Assembly (NCBI RefSeq): GCF_009739905.1
Contig: NZ_CP034279.1
Span: 2,728,001-2,792,000 of the forward strand
DNA length: 64,000 nt
Origin: Streptomyces ficellus
GTDB taxonomy: Bacteria > Actinomycetota > Actinomycetes > Streptomycetales > Streptomycetaceae
Direction: 5' to 3'
Shown: piece by piece, positions 54,665 to 63,724 of the stretch
Layout: each line of letters starts with the position of its first letter
How positions within the stretch are numbered: the stretch's first letter is position 1
Program-made: the position numbers and the translations under genes
The notes under the pieces: model-generated
Told to the model about the DNA's origin: nothing
Seen by the model: only the letters and a program-made list of their open reading frames with translations
The model's database searches: none

Positions 54665-55932
54665 TTGCCCTGGCCCTTCTTGTAGGGCATGCCGTCCGCC
54701 TTGGGCATCCGCAGCCGCTGCGCGGACAGGGCGAGCACCAGCAGGGTGGTGACGTAGGGCGCGGCGTCCACGAACTGGCTGGGCAGCTTGTCGGTGCCCA
54801 CGTACCAGACGAAGAGGCCCGCCGAGACGACGGCGGCGATGGCCGCGTTGACGTACTTCTTCTTGTAGAGCTGCCAGACGGCCATCGCCACCAGCAGGAT
54901 CGCCAGCAGCAGGAGCATCGCGTGGACGTTCTCGGCGCCGCCGCGCAGCTTGAGGCTGTCGGTGAAGCCGAAGAGTCCGGCGCCCAGCGCCATGCCGCCC
55001 GGCATCCAGTTGCCGAAGATCATCGCGGCGAGGCCGATGTAGCCGCGCCCGCCGGTCTGGCCCTCCTGGTAGATGCCCGTGGAGACGATCGCGAGGAACG
55101 CGCCGCCCAGGCCCGCGAGGGCGCCGGAGACGGTCACGGCGATGTACTTGTACTTGTAGACGTTGACGCCCAGGGACTCGGCGGCGATCGGGTTCTCGCC
55201 GCAGGAGCGCAGGCGCAGACCGAAGGCGGTGCGCCACAGGATCCACCAGGTGGCGGGGATCAGCAGCAGGGCGACGACGGTCAGCAGCGACAGGCCGGTG
55301 ACCAGGCCGCCGAGCACACCGGCGAGGTCCGAGACGAAGAACCAGTGCTTGGCCTGGAGGTCGGCCAGCCCGTCCGACAGACCGGGGATGGTGATCCGGT
55401 CGATCGCGTCGATGCGCGGGGACTGCTTGGAGGAGCCGCCCTCGGCCTCGGCGAAGGTGAAGTTGGCCAGGTAGCGGGTGAGGCCGGTGGCCAGGATGGT
55501 GATCGCCACACCGGAGACGATGTGGTTGACGTTGAAGGTCACGGTGATGATCGCGTGCAGCAGGCCGCCGAGCGCGCCGCCGACGATGCCGAGCAGGACG
55601 CCGGTCCACGGGCCCCACTGGTAGCCGGCCCAGGCGCCGAAGAAGGTGCCGAGGATCATCATGCCCTCGAGGCCGATGTTGACCACGCCGGCCCGCTCGG
55701 ACCACAGACCGCCCAGACCGGCCAGACCGATCGGCACGGCGAGCTGGAGGGCGCCCGCGACCTGTCCCACCGAGGTGAGGTCGTTGGCGCCGCTGATCAC
55801 CCGGACCAGCGAGAACAGCAGCAGACCGCCCGCGATGATCAGCAGGATGACCGGCAGGGACAGCTTGCGGCGTCCGCCGCCCTTCTTCGGCGCGGTGGCA
55901 GCGGCCGAAACCGTGCTCGTGGACTCGCTCAT
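54661..55932 (-). CDS. Nucleoside ABC importer permease (NupQ/YufQ type)
   Basis: 423 residues with about ten TM helices; BPD_transp_2 pattern GGLWSERAGVVNIGLEGMMILGTF and SCGENPIAAESLGVNVYKYKY. The N-terminal ~25 residues are a Ser/Thr/Lys cytoplasmic lead. Overlaps both neighbours (ATGA with the first permease, GTGA with cdd). Forms the channel with the 55929-57035 protein. Confidence 0.9.
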   Translation of the reverse strand: MSESTSTVSAAATAPKKGGGRRKLSLPVILLIIAGGLLLFSLVRVISGANDLTSVGQVAGALQLAVPIGLAGLGGLWSERAGVVNIGLEGMMILGTFFGAWAGYQWGPWTGVLLGIVGGALGGLLHAIITVTFNVNHIVSGVAITILATGLTRYLANFTFAEAEGGSSKQSPRIDAIDRITIPGLSDGLADLQAKHWFFVSDLAGVLGGLVTGLSLLTVVALLLIPATWWILWRTAFGLRLRSCGENPIAAESLGVNVYKYKYIAVTVSGALAGLGGAFLAIVSTGIYQEGQTGGRGYIGLAAMIFGNWMPGGMALGAGLFGFTDSLKLRGGAENVHAMLLLLAILLVAMAVWQLYKKKYVNAAIAAVVSAGLFVWYVGTDKLPSQFVDAAPYVTTLLVLALSAQRLRMPKADGMPYKKGQGK

Positions 55933-57035
55933 GAGGACACGGCCTCCTTCTTCTTGGCCTGGGCGGCGAGCTCCTCGCCCACCTTCTGCTGCTGCCGGCG
56001 GAGCCCGTACTGGCGGACGAGCTCGTAGGACACGACCACCGAGATCACGATCAGGCCCTGCATGATCGTGGCGATCTCCTTCTCGTAGCCGTACTGGTCC
56101 AGCGAGGCCGAGGCCTTGTCGAGGAACGCGACGAGCAGGGCGGCGAAGAAGATGCCGATGGGGCTGTTGCGGCCGAGCAGGGCGATGGTGATGCCGGTGA
56201 AGCCGATGCCCGCCGGGAAGCTGAAGCTGTAGGTGTGGGTCTGGCCGAGCAGCAGCGGCAGGCCGGTCAGACCGGCGACGGCGCCGGAGATCAGCATGGC
56301 GGTGAGCACCATCCGCTTGGCGTCGACACCGCTCGCCTGGGCGGCCGAGTCGCTGGCGCCGGTGGCGCGCAGGTCGAAGCCGAAGCGGGTGCGGTTGAGG
56401 ACGAACCAGTAGACGATGCCGAGCGCGAAGGCCACGAAGGTGAAGCCGTAGATGGTGCCGCCCTCGACGTCCAGACCGGACATCCAGCCGGACTCGGCGA
56501 TCTCACCGGTGGTGAGGTCGTTGGAGCCCTCCGCCTGCACACCGAGGTTGGCGGGCAGGATCAGCCAGGCGATGAGGCTGGTGGCGATGGCGTTGAGCAT
56601 GATCGTCGAGACGACCTCGCTGACGCCGCGGGTGGTCTTGAGGATGCCCGCGATACCGGCCCAGAACGCGCCGACGAACATGGCGACCAGGACGATCAGC
56701 AGGACGTGAAGCGGGCCGGGCAGCTCGACGGAGGCGCCGACGACCGCGGCGAGCATCGCCGCGAGGCGGTACTGACCGTCCACGCCGATGTTGAACAGGT
56801 TCATCCGGAAGCCGATGGCGACCGCCAGCGCGGCGAGGTAGTACGTACCGGTCTGGTTGAGGATGAGCACCTGGACATCGGTGAACTCGGCGTTCTCCAC
56901 CATGATCCGGTACGGCTCGAACGGGTTGCGGTCCGACGCCAGCAGCACCACGGAGGTGAGCAGGAAGGCCACGACCAGGGCGAGCGCCGGGCCGGCCAGG
57001 CCCAGGAGCATCCGGTCCTTGTCGAATTTCCTCAT
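55929..57035 (-). CDS. Nucleoside ABC importer permease (NupP/YufP type)
   Basis: 368 residues, about eight TM helices; GFRMNLFNIGVDGQYRLAAM and LKTTRGVSEVVSTIMLNAIA are the conserved loop segments of this permease group, with ATGASDSAAQASGVDAKRM as the coupling region. ATG overlaps the ATPase stop by 4 bp. Confidence 0.9.
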   Translation of the reverse strand: MRKFDKDRMLLGLAGPALALVVAFLLTSVVLLASDRNPFEPYRIMVENAEFTDVQVLILNQTGTYYLAALAVAIGFRMNLFNIGVDGQYRLAAMLAAVVGASVELPGPLHVLLIVLVAMFVGAFWAGIAGILKTTRGVSEVVSTIMLNAIATSLIAWLILPANLGVQAEGSNDLTTGEIAESGWMSGLDVEGGTIYGFTFVAFALGIVYWFVLNRTRFGFDLRATGASDSAAQASGVDAKRMVLTAMLISGAVAGLTGLPLLLGQTHTYSFSFPAGIGFTGITIALLGRNSPIGIFFAALLVAFLDKASASLDQYGYEKEIATIMQGLIVISVVVSYELVRQYGLRRQQQKVGEELAAQAKKKEAVSS

Positions 57036-58567
57036 CGGCCCTCACCGTTCTCGTTGTGCTCGAGGTGGCCGGTGGCGGCGCCGGTCATGGCCGAGCCCAG
57101 CTCCTCGGGGGTGATCGTGGCGGGGTCGGCGTCGGCGACCAGCCGGCCGCGGTACATGACCCGCAGGGTGTCGGAGAGCCCGATGAGCTCGTCCAGGTCG
57201 GCGGAGATCAGCAGCACCGCCAGGCCCTCGCGGCGGGCCTCTCGGATCTGGTCCCAGATCTGCGCCTGTGCGCCGACGTCCACACCACGGGTGGGGTGGG
57301 CGGCGATCAGGAACTTGGGGTTGTGGCTCATCTCGCGGCCGACGATCAGCTTCTGCTGGTTGCCGCCGGACAGGGACGCCGCGGTGACGTCGATGCCGGG
57401 GGTGCGCACGTCGTACTCGCGCACGATCCGCTCGGTGTCCTTGCGGGCGCCCTTCGGGTCGAGGATGCCGCGCTTGCTGTTGGGCGCCTCGGTGACGTGG
57501 CCGAGGATGCGGTTCTCCCAGAGCGGGGACTCCAGCAGCAGGCCGTGGCGGTGGCGGTCCTCGGGGATGTAGCCGATGCCGCCCTCGCGGCGCTTGCGCG
57601 TCGGCGCGGCCGAGATGTCGGCGCCGTCGAGGGTGATGACGCCGCCGTCGAGGGTGCGCAGGCCCATCAGGGCCTCGATCAGCTCCGTCTGGCCGTTGCC
57701 CTCGACACCGGCGATGCCCACGACCTCACCCTTGTGGATGGTGAAGTCGATGCCGTCCAGCACCTCGCGGACCACGCCGTCGGGGTCGACGGCGGTCAGC
57801 CGCAGGCCGTCGACGGTGAGCATGGGGACGTCCGTGACGGTCGACTCGCGGGTCTCCGGCGACGGCAGCTCGGTGCCGACCATCAGTTCGGCGAGCTGCT
57901 TGGTGGTCGTGGTGCGCGGGTCGGCGGTGCCGACGGTCGTGCCGCGCCGGATGACGGTGATGTCGTCGGCGACGGACAGCACCTCGCCCAGCTTGTGCGA
58001 GATGAAGATGACGGTGAGGCCCTCGGCCTTCAGCTCGCGGAGGTTCGCGAACAGCGCGTCGACCTCCTGCGGGACGAGCACCGCGGTCGGCTCGTCCAGG
58101 ATGAGGGTGCGGGCGCCGCGGTAGAGGACCTTGAGGATCTCCACGCGCTGGCGGTCGGCGACACCGAGCTGCTCGACGAGGGCGTCGGGGCGGACGTTCA
58201 GGCCGTACGCGTCCGAGATCTCCATGATCTTCTTGCGGGCCTTGGCGCCGATGCCGTGGAGCTTCTCGCCGCCGAGAACGACGTTCTCCAGGACGGTGAG
58301 GTTGTCGGCCAGCATGAAGTGCTGGTGCACCATGCCGATACCGGTGGCGATGGCGTCGGCGGGGCTCGAGAAGGAGACCTGCTTGCCGTCGATCGTGATG
58401 GTGCCCTCGTCCGGCTTCTGCATGCCGTAGAGGATCTTCATCAGGGTCGACTTGCCGGCACCGTTCTCACCCACGAGGGCGTGCACGGTGCCCTTGCGGA
58501 TGGTGATGTCGATGTCGTGGTTGGCGACGACGCCGGGGAAGCGCTTGGTGATGCCGCGCAGTTCCAC
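57032..58567 (-). CDS. Nucleoside ABC importer ATP-binding protein (NupO/YufO type)
   Basis: Two ABC domains of the sugar-importer class: Walker A GENGAGKST (35-43), LGVADRQRVEILKVLYRG, Walker B TLILDEPTAVL; second domain with GVEGNGQTELIEALMG and SGGNQQKLIVGRE. The canonical GTG at 58567 (MELRGITKRFPGV) has no ribosome site. The frame stays open upstream and a strong AAGGAG (58623-58618) stands 5 and 8 bases before in-frame GTC and ATC codons (58612, 58609), suggesting a 14-15 residue longer protein with a non-canonical start. Confidence 0.9.
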   Translation of the reverse strand: MELRGITKRFPGVVANHDIDITIRKGTVHALVGENGAGKSTLMKILYGMQKPDEGTITIDGKQVSFSSPADAIATGIGMVHQHFMLADNLTVLENVVLGGEKLHGIGAKARKKIMEISDAYGLNVRPDALVEQLGVADRQRVEILKVLYRGARTLILDEPTAVLVPQEVDALFANLRELKAEGLTVIFISHKLGEVLSVADDITVIRRGTTVGTADPRTTTTKQLAELMVGTELPSPETRESTVTDVPMLTVDGLRLTAVDPDGVVREVLDGIDFTIHKGEVVGIAGVEGNGQTELIEALMGLRTLDGGVITLDGADISAAPTRKRREGGIGYIPEDRHRHGLLLESPLWENRILGHVTEAPNSKRGILDPKGARKDTERIVREYDVRTPGIDVTAASLSGGNQQKLIVGREMSHNPKFLIAAHPTRGVDVGAQAQIWDQIREARREGLAVLLISADLDELIGLSDTLRVMYRGRLVADADPATITPEELGSAMTGAATGHLEHNENGEGR

Positions 58568-58713
58568 GGCGGGAGCAGCCGGCGGCGTTGACGGACTGGA
58601 CGCGTTGATGACGCACTCTCCTTGGCGGGGAAGGAGCTTCCGAAGCGGGGGCAGGGGGCGGGGGCGGTACGGGAGCAGGGGCAGGTGCCGAAGTTACCGC
58701 GCCACAGAGGGCT

Positions 58714-58725
58714 CTACGCGCGTAG
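58714..58725. promoter_or_regulatory. Nucleoside-regulon palindrome 5 (importer operon)
   Basis: Exact CTACGCGCGTAG upstream of the ATPase-permease-permease-cdd operon. A -10-like TAACTT lies at 58696-58691 on the minus strand, so the site would overlap the -35 region, as at the phosphorylase gene. Confidence 0.75.
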
Positions 58726-58810
58726 CGACGGCGAAGGGAAGAAACCCGGGGAGACCCCGGGGTTGTCGGGCCCGGCCCGGACGCGCCGGACGGGACCCGG
58801 ACATGGTCCG

Positions 58811-58846
58811 GGTCCGGAGGGACGGTGTGCACCGCCCCTCCGGACC
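58811..58846. terminator. Terminator of the binding-lipoprotein gene
   Basis: A long hairpin with GGTCCGGAGGG and CCCTCCGGACC arms, 28 bp after the bmpA-type stop. A second perfect stem (about 58793-58815) stands beside it. It uncouples the binding-protein gene from the importer operon. Confidence 0.8.
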
Positions 58847-58873
58847 CGCGGAACCATGGTCCCGGCCGCGCGG

Positions 58874-59917
58874 TTACGGAGCGGTCTTGACCTTGATCGT
58901 GCCGGCGATGATGTCGGCCTTGGCCTTGTCCACCGCGGCGGTGACGGCGGTCAGCTTGGTGAAGGCCGGGTTGGAGGTGGCCAGGCCCACGCCGTCCTTG
59001 TCCAGGCCGTAGCGGATCTCGCCGGACTGCGGCTTGCCGTCCTTGACCGACTTGATCAGGTTGTAGACGGAGTCGGAGACGTCCTTGGTCACCGAGGTGA
59101 GGATGTACTCCTTGTAGGGCGCGAGGCCCTTCTGGTTGTACTGGTCGGAGTCGACGCCGATGGCCCACTTCTTGGCCTTGGCGGCGGCCTCGATCGAGCC
59201 CGAGCCGGCGAGACCGGCGGCGGCGTAGATGACGTCGGCGCCCGCGTCGATCTGGCCCTCGGCGGCGGCCTTGCCCAGGTCGGGCTTGGCGAAGCCACCG
59301 AAGTCCGGCGGCTGCGTCAGGTACTGGACCTTGACGTTGACGTTCTTGTTGGTGTCCTTGACGCCCTGGACGAAGCCCGCCTCGAACTTCTTGATCAGCG
59401 GGGTCTCGACACCGCCGATGAAGCCGACGGTGTTGGACTTGGTCACCTTGGCGGCGGCGACACCGGCCAGGTACGAGCCCTGCTCCTCGTTGAAGACCAG
59501 GTTCGCGATGTTCTTGCCGGTCTTCGACGTGTCGTCGATGAGGCCGAAGGTGGTCTTCGGGAACTTCGGCGCCACCTCGGCGATGGCGGGCGCGTAGGCG
59601 AAACCGACGCCGATGACCGGGTTGTTGCCCGCGCGGGCCAGCTCGGTCAGGCGCTGGACCTTGTCCGGGTCGCCCTCGCCCTCGCTGGGCTCCGCCTCGG
59701 TGCCCTTGACGCCGAGGTCCTTCTCCGCCTTCTCCAGACCGGCGTAGGCGGCGTCGTTGAAGGACTGGTCGCCACGGCCGCCGATGTCGTAGGCGATGGC
59801 TGCCTTGTCCTGGGTGTCGCCCGCGTCGGACGACGACTTTCCGCCACACGCGGTGGCGCTGAGTGCGAGTGCCGCGGACGCGACGCCCACGGTTGCGATC
59901 CTGGTGATCCGGCGCAA
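58874..59917 (-). CDS. BmpA/Med-family nucleoside-binding lipoprotein
   Basis: 347 residues: lipoprotein signal with lipobox SATAC (C24), then the BMP domain: AIAYDIGGRGDQSFNDAAYAG, NPVIGVGFAYAPAIAEVA, SNTVGFIGGVETPLIKKFEAGFVQG, ADVIYAAAGLAGSGSIEAA. BMP proteins bind purine nucleosides in Borrelia and Lactococcus. TTG 59917 is the start, with AAGGAG upstream. Own promoter and operator, expressed apart from the importer genes. Confidence 0.92.
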   Translation of the reverse strand: MRRITRIATVGVASAALALSATACGGKSSSDAGDTQDKAAIAYDIGGRGDQSFNDAAYAGLEKAEKDLGVKGTEAEPSEGEGDPDKVQRLTELARAGNNPVIGVGFAYAPAIAEVAPKFPKTTFGLIDDTSKTGKNIANLVFNEEQGSYLAGVAAAKVTKSNTVGFIGGVETPLIKKFEAGFVQGVKDTNKNVNVKVQYLTQPPDFGGFAKPDLGKAAAEGQIDAGADVIYAAAGLAGSGSIEAAAKAKKWAIGVDSDQYNQKGLAPYKEYILTSVTKDVSDSVYNLIKSVKDGKPQSGEIRYGLDKDGVGLATSNPAFTKLTAVTAAVDKAKADIIAGTIKVKTAP

Positions 59918-59973
59918 GGGAGGCTCCTTCGACCCTGACCTAAGCGCCTCTGGTCGGCGCTGGTTTCGCGGCG

Positions 59974-59989
59974 ATCGTAACGCGCGTAG
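59974..59989. promoter_or_regulatory. Nucleoside-regulon palindrome 6 and -10 of the lipoprotein gene
   Basis: TAACGCGCGTAG (59978-59989, 10/12 match) overlaps a minus-strand -10 TACGAT (59979-59974). The 50-nt leader before the lipoprotein gene follows. Confidence 0.65.
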
Positions 59990-60102
59990 ATGTCAGGTAA
60001 AGGCCTGTTCGGTAGCCGTTACCAGATCGACGCGAACAGCCGATGGCGTTCGCCCTACCACCACGAGGCGTAGTGGAAACCTGCCGGTTGGTGACCGGAA
60101 AA

Positions 60103-60137
60103 GGACGGTCGGCCCGCCCCGGAGGGCGGGGCCGTCC
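60103..60137. terminator. Terminator of the M20 amidohydrolase gene
   Basis: Outer arms GGACGG/CCGTCC and inner arms CCCGCCC/GGGCGGG around a CGGA loop, 16 bp past the stop codon. Confidence 0.75.
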
Positions 60138-60152
60138 CGGTGTGGCGAAGGG

Positions 60153-61385
60153 TCAGAGACCGCCGTCGATCAGGGCGGCGGCCGTGAAGAGCTCCACGCC
60201 GACCTCGATGGCACGCTCGTCCACGTCGAAGTTGCCCCGGTGGAGGTCGAGCCGGGCCGTGTCACCCGGCCGGCGGACACCCAGGCGGGCCATCGCCCCC
60301 GGCACGTGCTCCATGTACCAGGAGAAGTCCTCGCCGCCCAGGCTCTGCTCGGTGTCCTCGATCGCGTACGCCCCGCGGCGCGCCTCCATGGCGTCGTGCA
60401 GCAGCTGCGCCACGGACGCGTCGTTGACGACCGGCGGGACGCCCCGCACGTACTCGATCTGGCACTTGGCGCCGTGCAGGGTCGCCACCTCGTCGATCGC
60501 CGCGTACACCTGGTCCGGGGCGTGCCGCCAGGCCTCCAGGTCCAGGCAGCGGACCGTGCCGCCCAGCTCGGCGCGCTGCGGAATGACGTTGGGGGCGTGC
60601 CCGGCCTCGATGCGGCCCCAGGTCAGGACCAGCCCGGCGCGGGTGTCGATGCGGCGGGACAGCAGCGCGGGCGCGTCGACGGCGACCCGGGCGGCGGCGG
60701 TGACCATGTCGGTCGTCAGGTGCGGGCGGGCGGTGTGGCCGCCGGGACCGTCGAGGGTGACCTCCAGGCGGTCGCAGGCGGAGGTGATCGCGCCGGTGCG
60801 CAGCCCGATGCGGCCCACGTCCACGCGCGGGTCGCAGTGCACGGCGATGATCCGGCCCACGCCGTCCAGCACCCCGGCGTCGATGGCGGTGATCGCACCG
60901 CCCGGCATGACCTCCTCGGCGGGCTGGAAGATCAGGCGGACGGCGGCGGGCAGCAGGCCCTCGCGGGCCAGGTCGGCCAGCACCAGGCCGGCGCCGAGGA
61001 CGACCGTGGTGTGCACGTCGTGCCCGCAGGCGTGGGCGCGGTCCGGGACGGTGGAGCGGTACGGGACGTCCGTCTTGGTGTCGGGGATGGGCAGCGCGTC
61101 GATGTCGGCGCGGATCGCCAGCATGGGGCGCACGCCGTCCCACGTACCGATGTCGCACGTCAGCCCCGTGCCGCCGGGGAGGACCCGGGGGCTGAGCCCC
61201 GCCGCCTCCAGCCGCGCCTTGATCGCCGCCGTGGTCCGGAACTCCTGGAAGCCCAGCTCGGGGTGCGAGTGCACGTCCCGGCGGAACGCGATCAACTCGG
61301 CGCGCAGACTCTCTGGCAGCGCGCCGAGGAAGGGCGTATCGCCGGGAACGTCTGTTTCGGGGTCGCGGGACATCACCTTGTTCAC
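60153..61385 (-). CDS. M20 family amidohydrolase (carboxypeptidase-like)
   Basis: 410 residues of the N-acyl-amino-acid amidohydrolase type: HSHPELGFQE, metal site ACGHDVHTT, FQPAEE with the catalytic glutamate, GGHTARPHL dimer region, and SLGGEDFSWYMEHVPG. Cleaves an N-acyl amino acid or peptide-like amide. A minus-strand TACCCT (61398-61393) sits seven bases before GTG 61385, so the mRNA is likely leaderless. Confidence 0.9.
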   Translation of the reverse strand: MNKVMSRDPETDVPGDTPFLGALPESLRAELIAFRRDVHSHPELGFQEFRTTAAIKARLEAAGLSPRVLPGGTGLTCDIGTWDGVRPMLAIRADIDALPIPDTKTDVPYRSTVPDRAHACGHDVHTTVVLGAGLVLADLAREGLLPAAVRLIFQPAEEVMPGGAITAIDAGVLDGVGRIIAVHCDPRVDVGRIGLRTGAITSACDRLEVTLDGPGGHTARPHLTTDMVTAAARVAVDAPALLSRRIDTRAGLVLTWGRIEAGHAPNVIPQRAELGGTVRCLDLEAWRHAPDQVYAAIDEVATLHGAKCQIEYVRGVPPVVNDASVAQLLHDAMEARRGAYAIEDTEQSLGGEDFSWYMEHVPGAMARLGVRRPGDTARLDLHRGNFDVDERAIEVGVELFTAAALIDGGL

Positions 61386-61623
61386 CCATGAAAGGGTAGG
61401 CGCGTTTCGCCCTCAACTAACGTGTGATCTACAAAACTTCAGCCCGATAGGGGAAAGAAACCCTGGACGGTCGGCTTGAGCCGCAGGTGAAGTGGGTAAG
61501 CTCACGCGTTTTCAGACTTTGTGCCGATCTTGTGTCGGACGGGTGTCGGAGCTCGAACGCCCGTCCGGAGCCCGTCCGGATCCCGGCCTGGAAGTGCCTC
61601 GTCGGCGGCGCCCGGAGCCGGTC

Positions 61624-62826
61624 CTACGCTCCGGTGAGCGACAGTCCGTGCACCGACCGTGCCGATTCGGCCACGCCCGCGAGGAAGCCCTGCGCGCGGG
61701 GCGAGGCCGTCTCGCGCAACCACTCCGGGGCTATCCCGCACACCGTGATCGTCACGCCGCTGCCCGCCAGGGCCGCCGGGAGGGTGTGCACGACGGTGGA
61801 CGGGAAGCTCAGCACCGTCCGGCCGATCGGGCCGCGCCGGGCGATCAGCTCCAGCGGCAGGTCCGGCCGGACGATCTCCAGGCCCGTCTCCACCGCGATC
61901 CGGTGCAGCTTCGCCACGCCCTCGCGGCGGTGCGCGAGGTACCGCGTGGCGCCGTGCGCCCCCGCCAGCGCCGCGACCGCCCCGGCGTACCGGTCGGGGT
62001 CCACCACGCCCGTCTCCGCCAGCGAGGTGCCCACCAGGTCCGCGCCCCGGGTCAGGCGGGGCGGGCCGAACCGGGCGCGGGTCCAGGCGAAGCGGTTGGC
62101 GGTGACCGTGGCGCCGTCCGGCGCCTCGACCGGCAGCGCGGTGAAGATCTCGACCGCGCGGTCCCGCCCCGGGGCGAGACGGCGGCGGGCCAGCGCGGTG
62201 ACCGGCGCGAGGGCCAGCTCGCGCACGCCACGCGCCCCGCGCCGGTGCCAGCGCACGAGCCGTTCGCCCCGCGCGAGCTGGGCGGCGAACTCCATGGTGG
62301 CCGTGCCGTCGTCCACGACCGTGAGGGCGCGCGGCCCGAACAGGGTCAGCAGGAGCTGTACGTAGCGGGAGAACGGATCGCCGACGATCACCCGCTCGGC
62401 GCGCACCAGGACCGGCACCAGGTCCCGCAGCGCCCTCGGCAGGGCGCCCCGGCCGCCGCGCGCCTCCTGCCAGCGGACCGCGACGCCCTCGTCGCGCGCG
62501 AGCTGGGCCATGCGGCGCAGCTGGCCGCGCGACATCGGGTCGGTGGGGGACAGGACGACGAGGAGGAGGTCGGGCCGGCCGGCGTGGTCGGCCCACTCCA
62601 GGACGTTCAGGAGCTGGACGGGACTCTCGACGAAGGCGAGGTTCGCGGGCCCGGCCCGCCGGCCGGCCGGAGGCGCGAGCGCGGGGCCGGGGCGGGACGC
62701 GGGTGCGGGAGTGGGCGCGGGGCCGGGGCCGGACGCGCTGCCGGCCGCAGGCGCGGGGCCGGTGCCGGGCGCGGGTGCGGGTGCCGCGTGGTCCGGTCCG
62801 GCCGTCGTGTCGTGGCCGCCGGTCAT
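61624..62826 (-). CDS. Polysialyltransferase-like glycosyltransferase for a cell-wall nonulosonic acid polymer
   Basis: 400 residues. A Pro/Ala/Gly-rich N-terminus (1-60) precedes a domain resembling alpha-2,8-polysialyltransferases: ANLAFVESPVQLLNVLEWAD, VIVGDPFSRYVQLLLTLF, VVDDGTATMEFAAQL, and FSFPSTVVHTLP-like LSFPSTVVHTLPAAL. Coupled to the NeuB-type gene by a 4-bp overlap. It matches the S. coelicolor locus tied to the Kdn-containing teichulosonic acid of the wall, as I recall. Confidence 0.8.
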   Translation of the reverse strand: MTGGHDTTAGPDHAAPAPAPGTGPAPAAGSASGPGPAPTPAPASRPGPALAPPAGRRAGPANLAFVESPVQLLNVLEWADHAGRPDLLLVVLSPTDPMSRGQLRRMAQLARDEGVAVRWQEARGGRGALPRALRDLVPVLVRAERVIVGDPFSRYVQLLLTLFGPRALTVVDDGTATMEFAAQLARGERLVRWHRRGARGVRELALAPVTALARRRLAPGRDRAVEIFTALPVEAPDGATVTANRFAWTRARFGPPRLTRGADLVGTSLAETGVVDPDRYAGAVAALAGAHGATRYLAHRREGVAKLHRIAVETGLEIVRPDLPLELIARRGPIGRTVLSFPSTVVHTLPAALAGSGVTITVCGIAPEWLRETASPRAQGFLAGVAESARSVHGLSLTGA

Positions 62827-63713
62827 ACCGTGGCCGTGGCCGGGACGCGGCGGAGCTTCTTCATGGGGGCGAGCTCGGACTCGTACACCTTCTTGATCCC
62901 GTCGCCGAGCGCGGTCTCGATGGTGCGGATGTCGCGTACGAGCCGGGTGAGGCCGCCGGGTTCGACGGAGGCGGCCTGGTCGGAGCCCCACATGGCGCGG
63001 TCGAGCGTGATGTGCCGTTCGACGAAGCAGGCGCCGAGGGCGACGGCGGCGAGCGTGGTCTGGAGGCCGGTCTCGTGACCGCTGTAGCCGATGGGGATGT
63101 TGGGGTAGTCCCGCATCAGGGACTGGATCACCCGGAGGTTCAGCTCCTCGGCCACCGCCGGGTAGGTGGAAGTGGCGTGGCACAGCAGGATGGTGTCGCT
63201 GCCCAGCACCTCCACGGCGTGGCGGATCTGCTTCGGGGTCGACATGCCGGTGGACAGGACGACGGTGCGGCCCGTGGCGCGCAGCGTGCGCAGCAGTTCG
63301 TCGTCGGTGAGGGACGCGGAGGCGACCTTGTGGGCGGGCGGGTCGAACTTCTCCAGGAACGCCACGGCATCGGTGTCCCACGGGGAGGCGAACCAGTCGA
63401 TGCCCCGCTCGCGGCAGTGCTCGTCGATGGCGCGGTACTCGTCCTCGCCGAACTCCACCCGGTGGCGGTAGTCGATGTACGTCATCCGGCCCCAGGGCGT
63501 GTCGCGTTCGACGTCCCACTGGTCGCGGGGGGTGCAGATCTCGGGGGTGCGCTTCTGGAACTTGACGGCGTCGCAGCCCGCGTCGGCGGCGGCGTCGACC
63601 AGGGCGAGGGCCTTGCCGAGATCGCCGTTGTGGTTGATGCCGATCTCGCCGGTGACGTAGACGGGCTCGCCGGGGCCGGCGGCCCTGCGGCCGAGGGTGC
63701 GCAGACGGTTCAT
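62823..63713 (-). CDS. NeuB-family nonulosonic acid synthase
   Basis: 296 residues: EIGINHNGDLGKALALVDAAADAGCDAVKFQKRTPE, GMSTPKQIRHAVEVL, LLCHATSTYPAVAEELNLR, and IGYSGHETG. These are the phosphoenolpyruvate/metal regions of sialic acid-type synthases. The SAF (antifreeze-like) domain of NeuB is missing, so the protein is short for the family. Condenses PEP with a hexose derivative; Kdn is the likely product by comparison with the S. coelicolor wall polymer. Confidence 0.88.
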   Translation of the reverse strand: MNRLRTLGRRAAGPGEPVYVTGEIGINHNGDLGKALALVDAAADAGCDAVKFQKRTPEICTPRDQWDVERDTPWGRMTYIDYRHRVEFGEDEYRAIDEHCRERGIDWFASPWDTDAVAFLEKFDPPAHKVASASLTDDELLRTLRATGRTVVLSTGMSTPKQIRHAVEVLGSDTILLCHATSTYPAVAEELNLRVIQSLMRDYPNIPIGYSGHETGLQTTLAAVALGACFVERHITLDRAMWGSDQAASVEPGGLTRLVRDIRTIETALGDGIKKVYESELAPMKKLRRVPATATV

Positions 63714-63724
63714 CGTGCGGTTCC

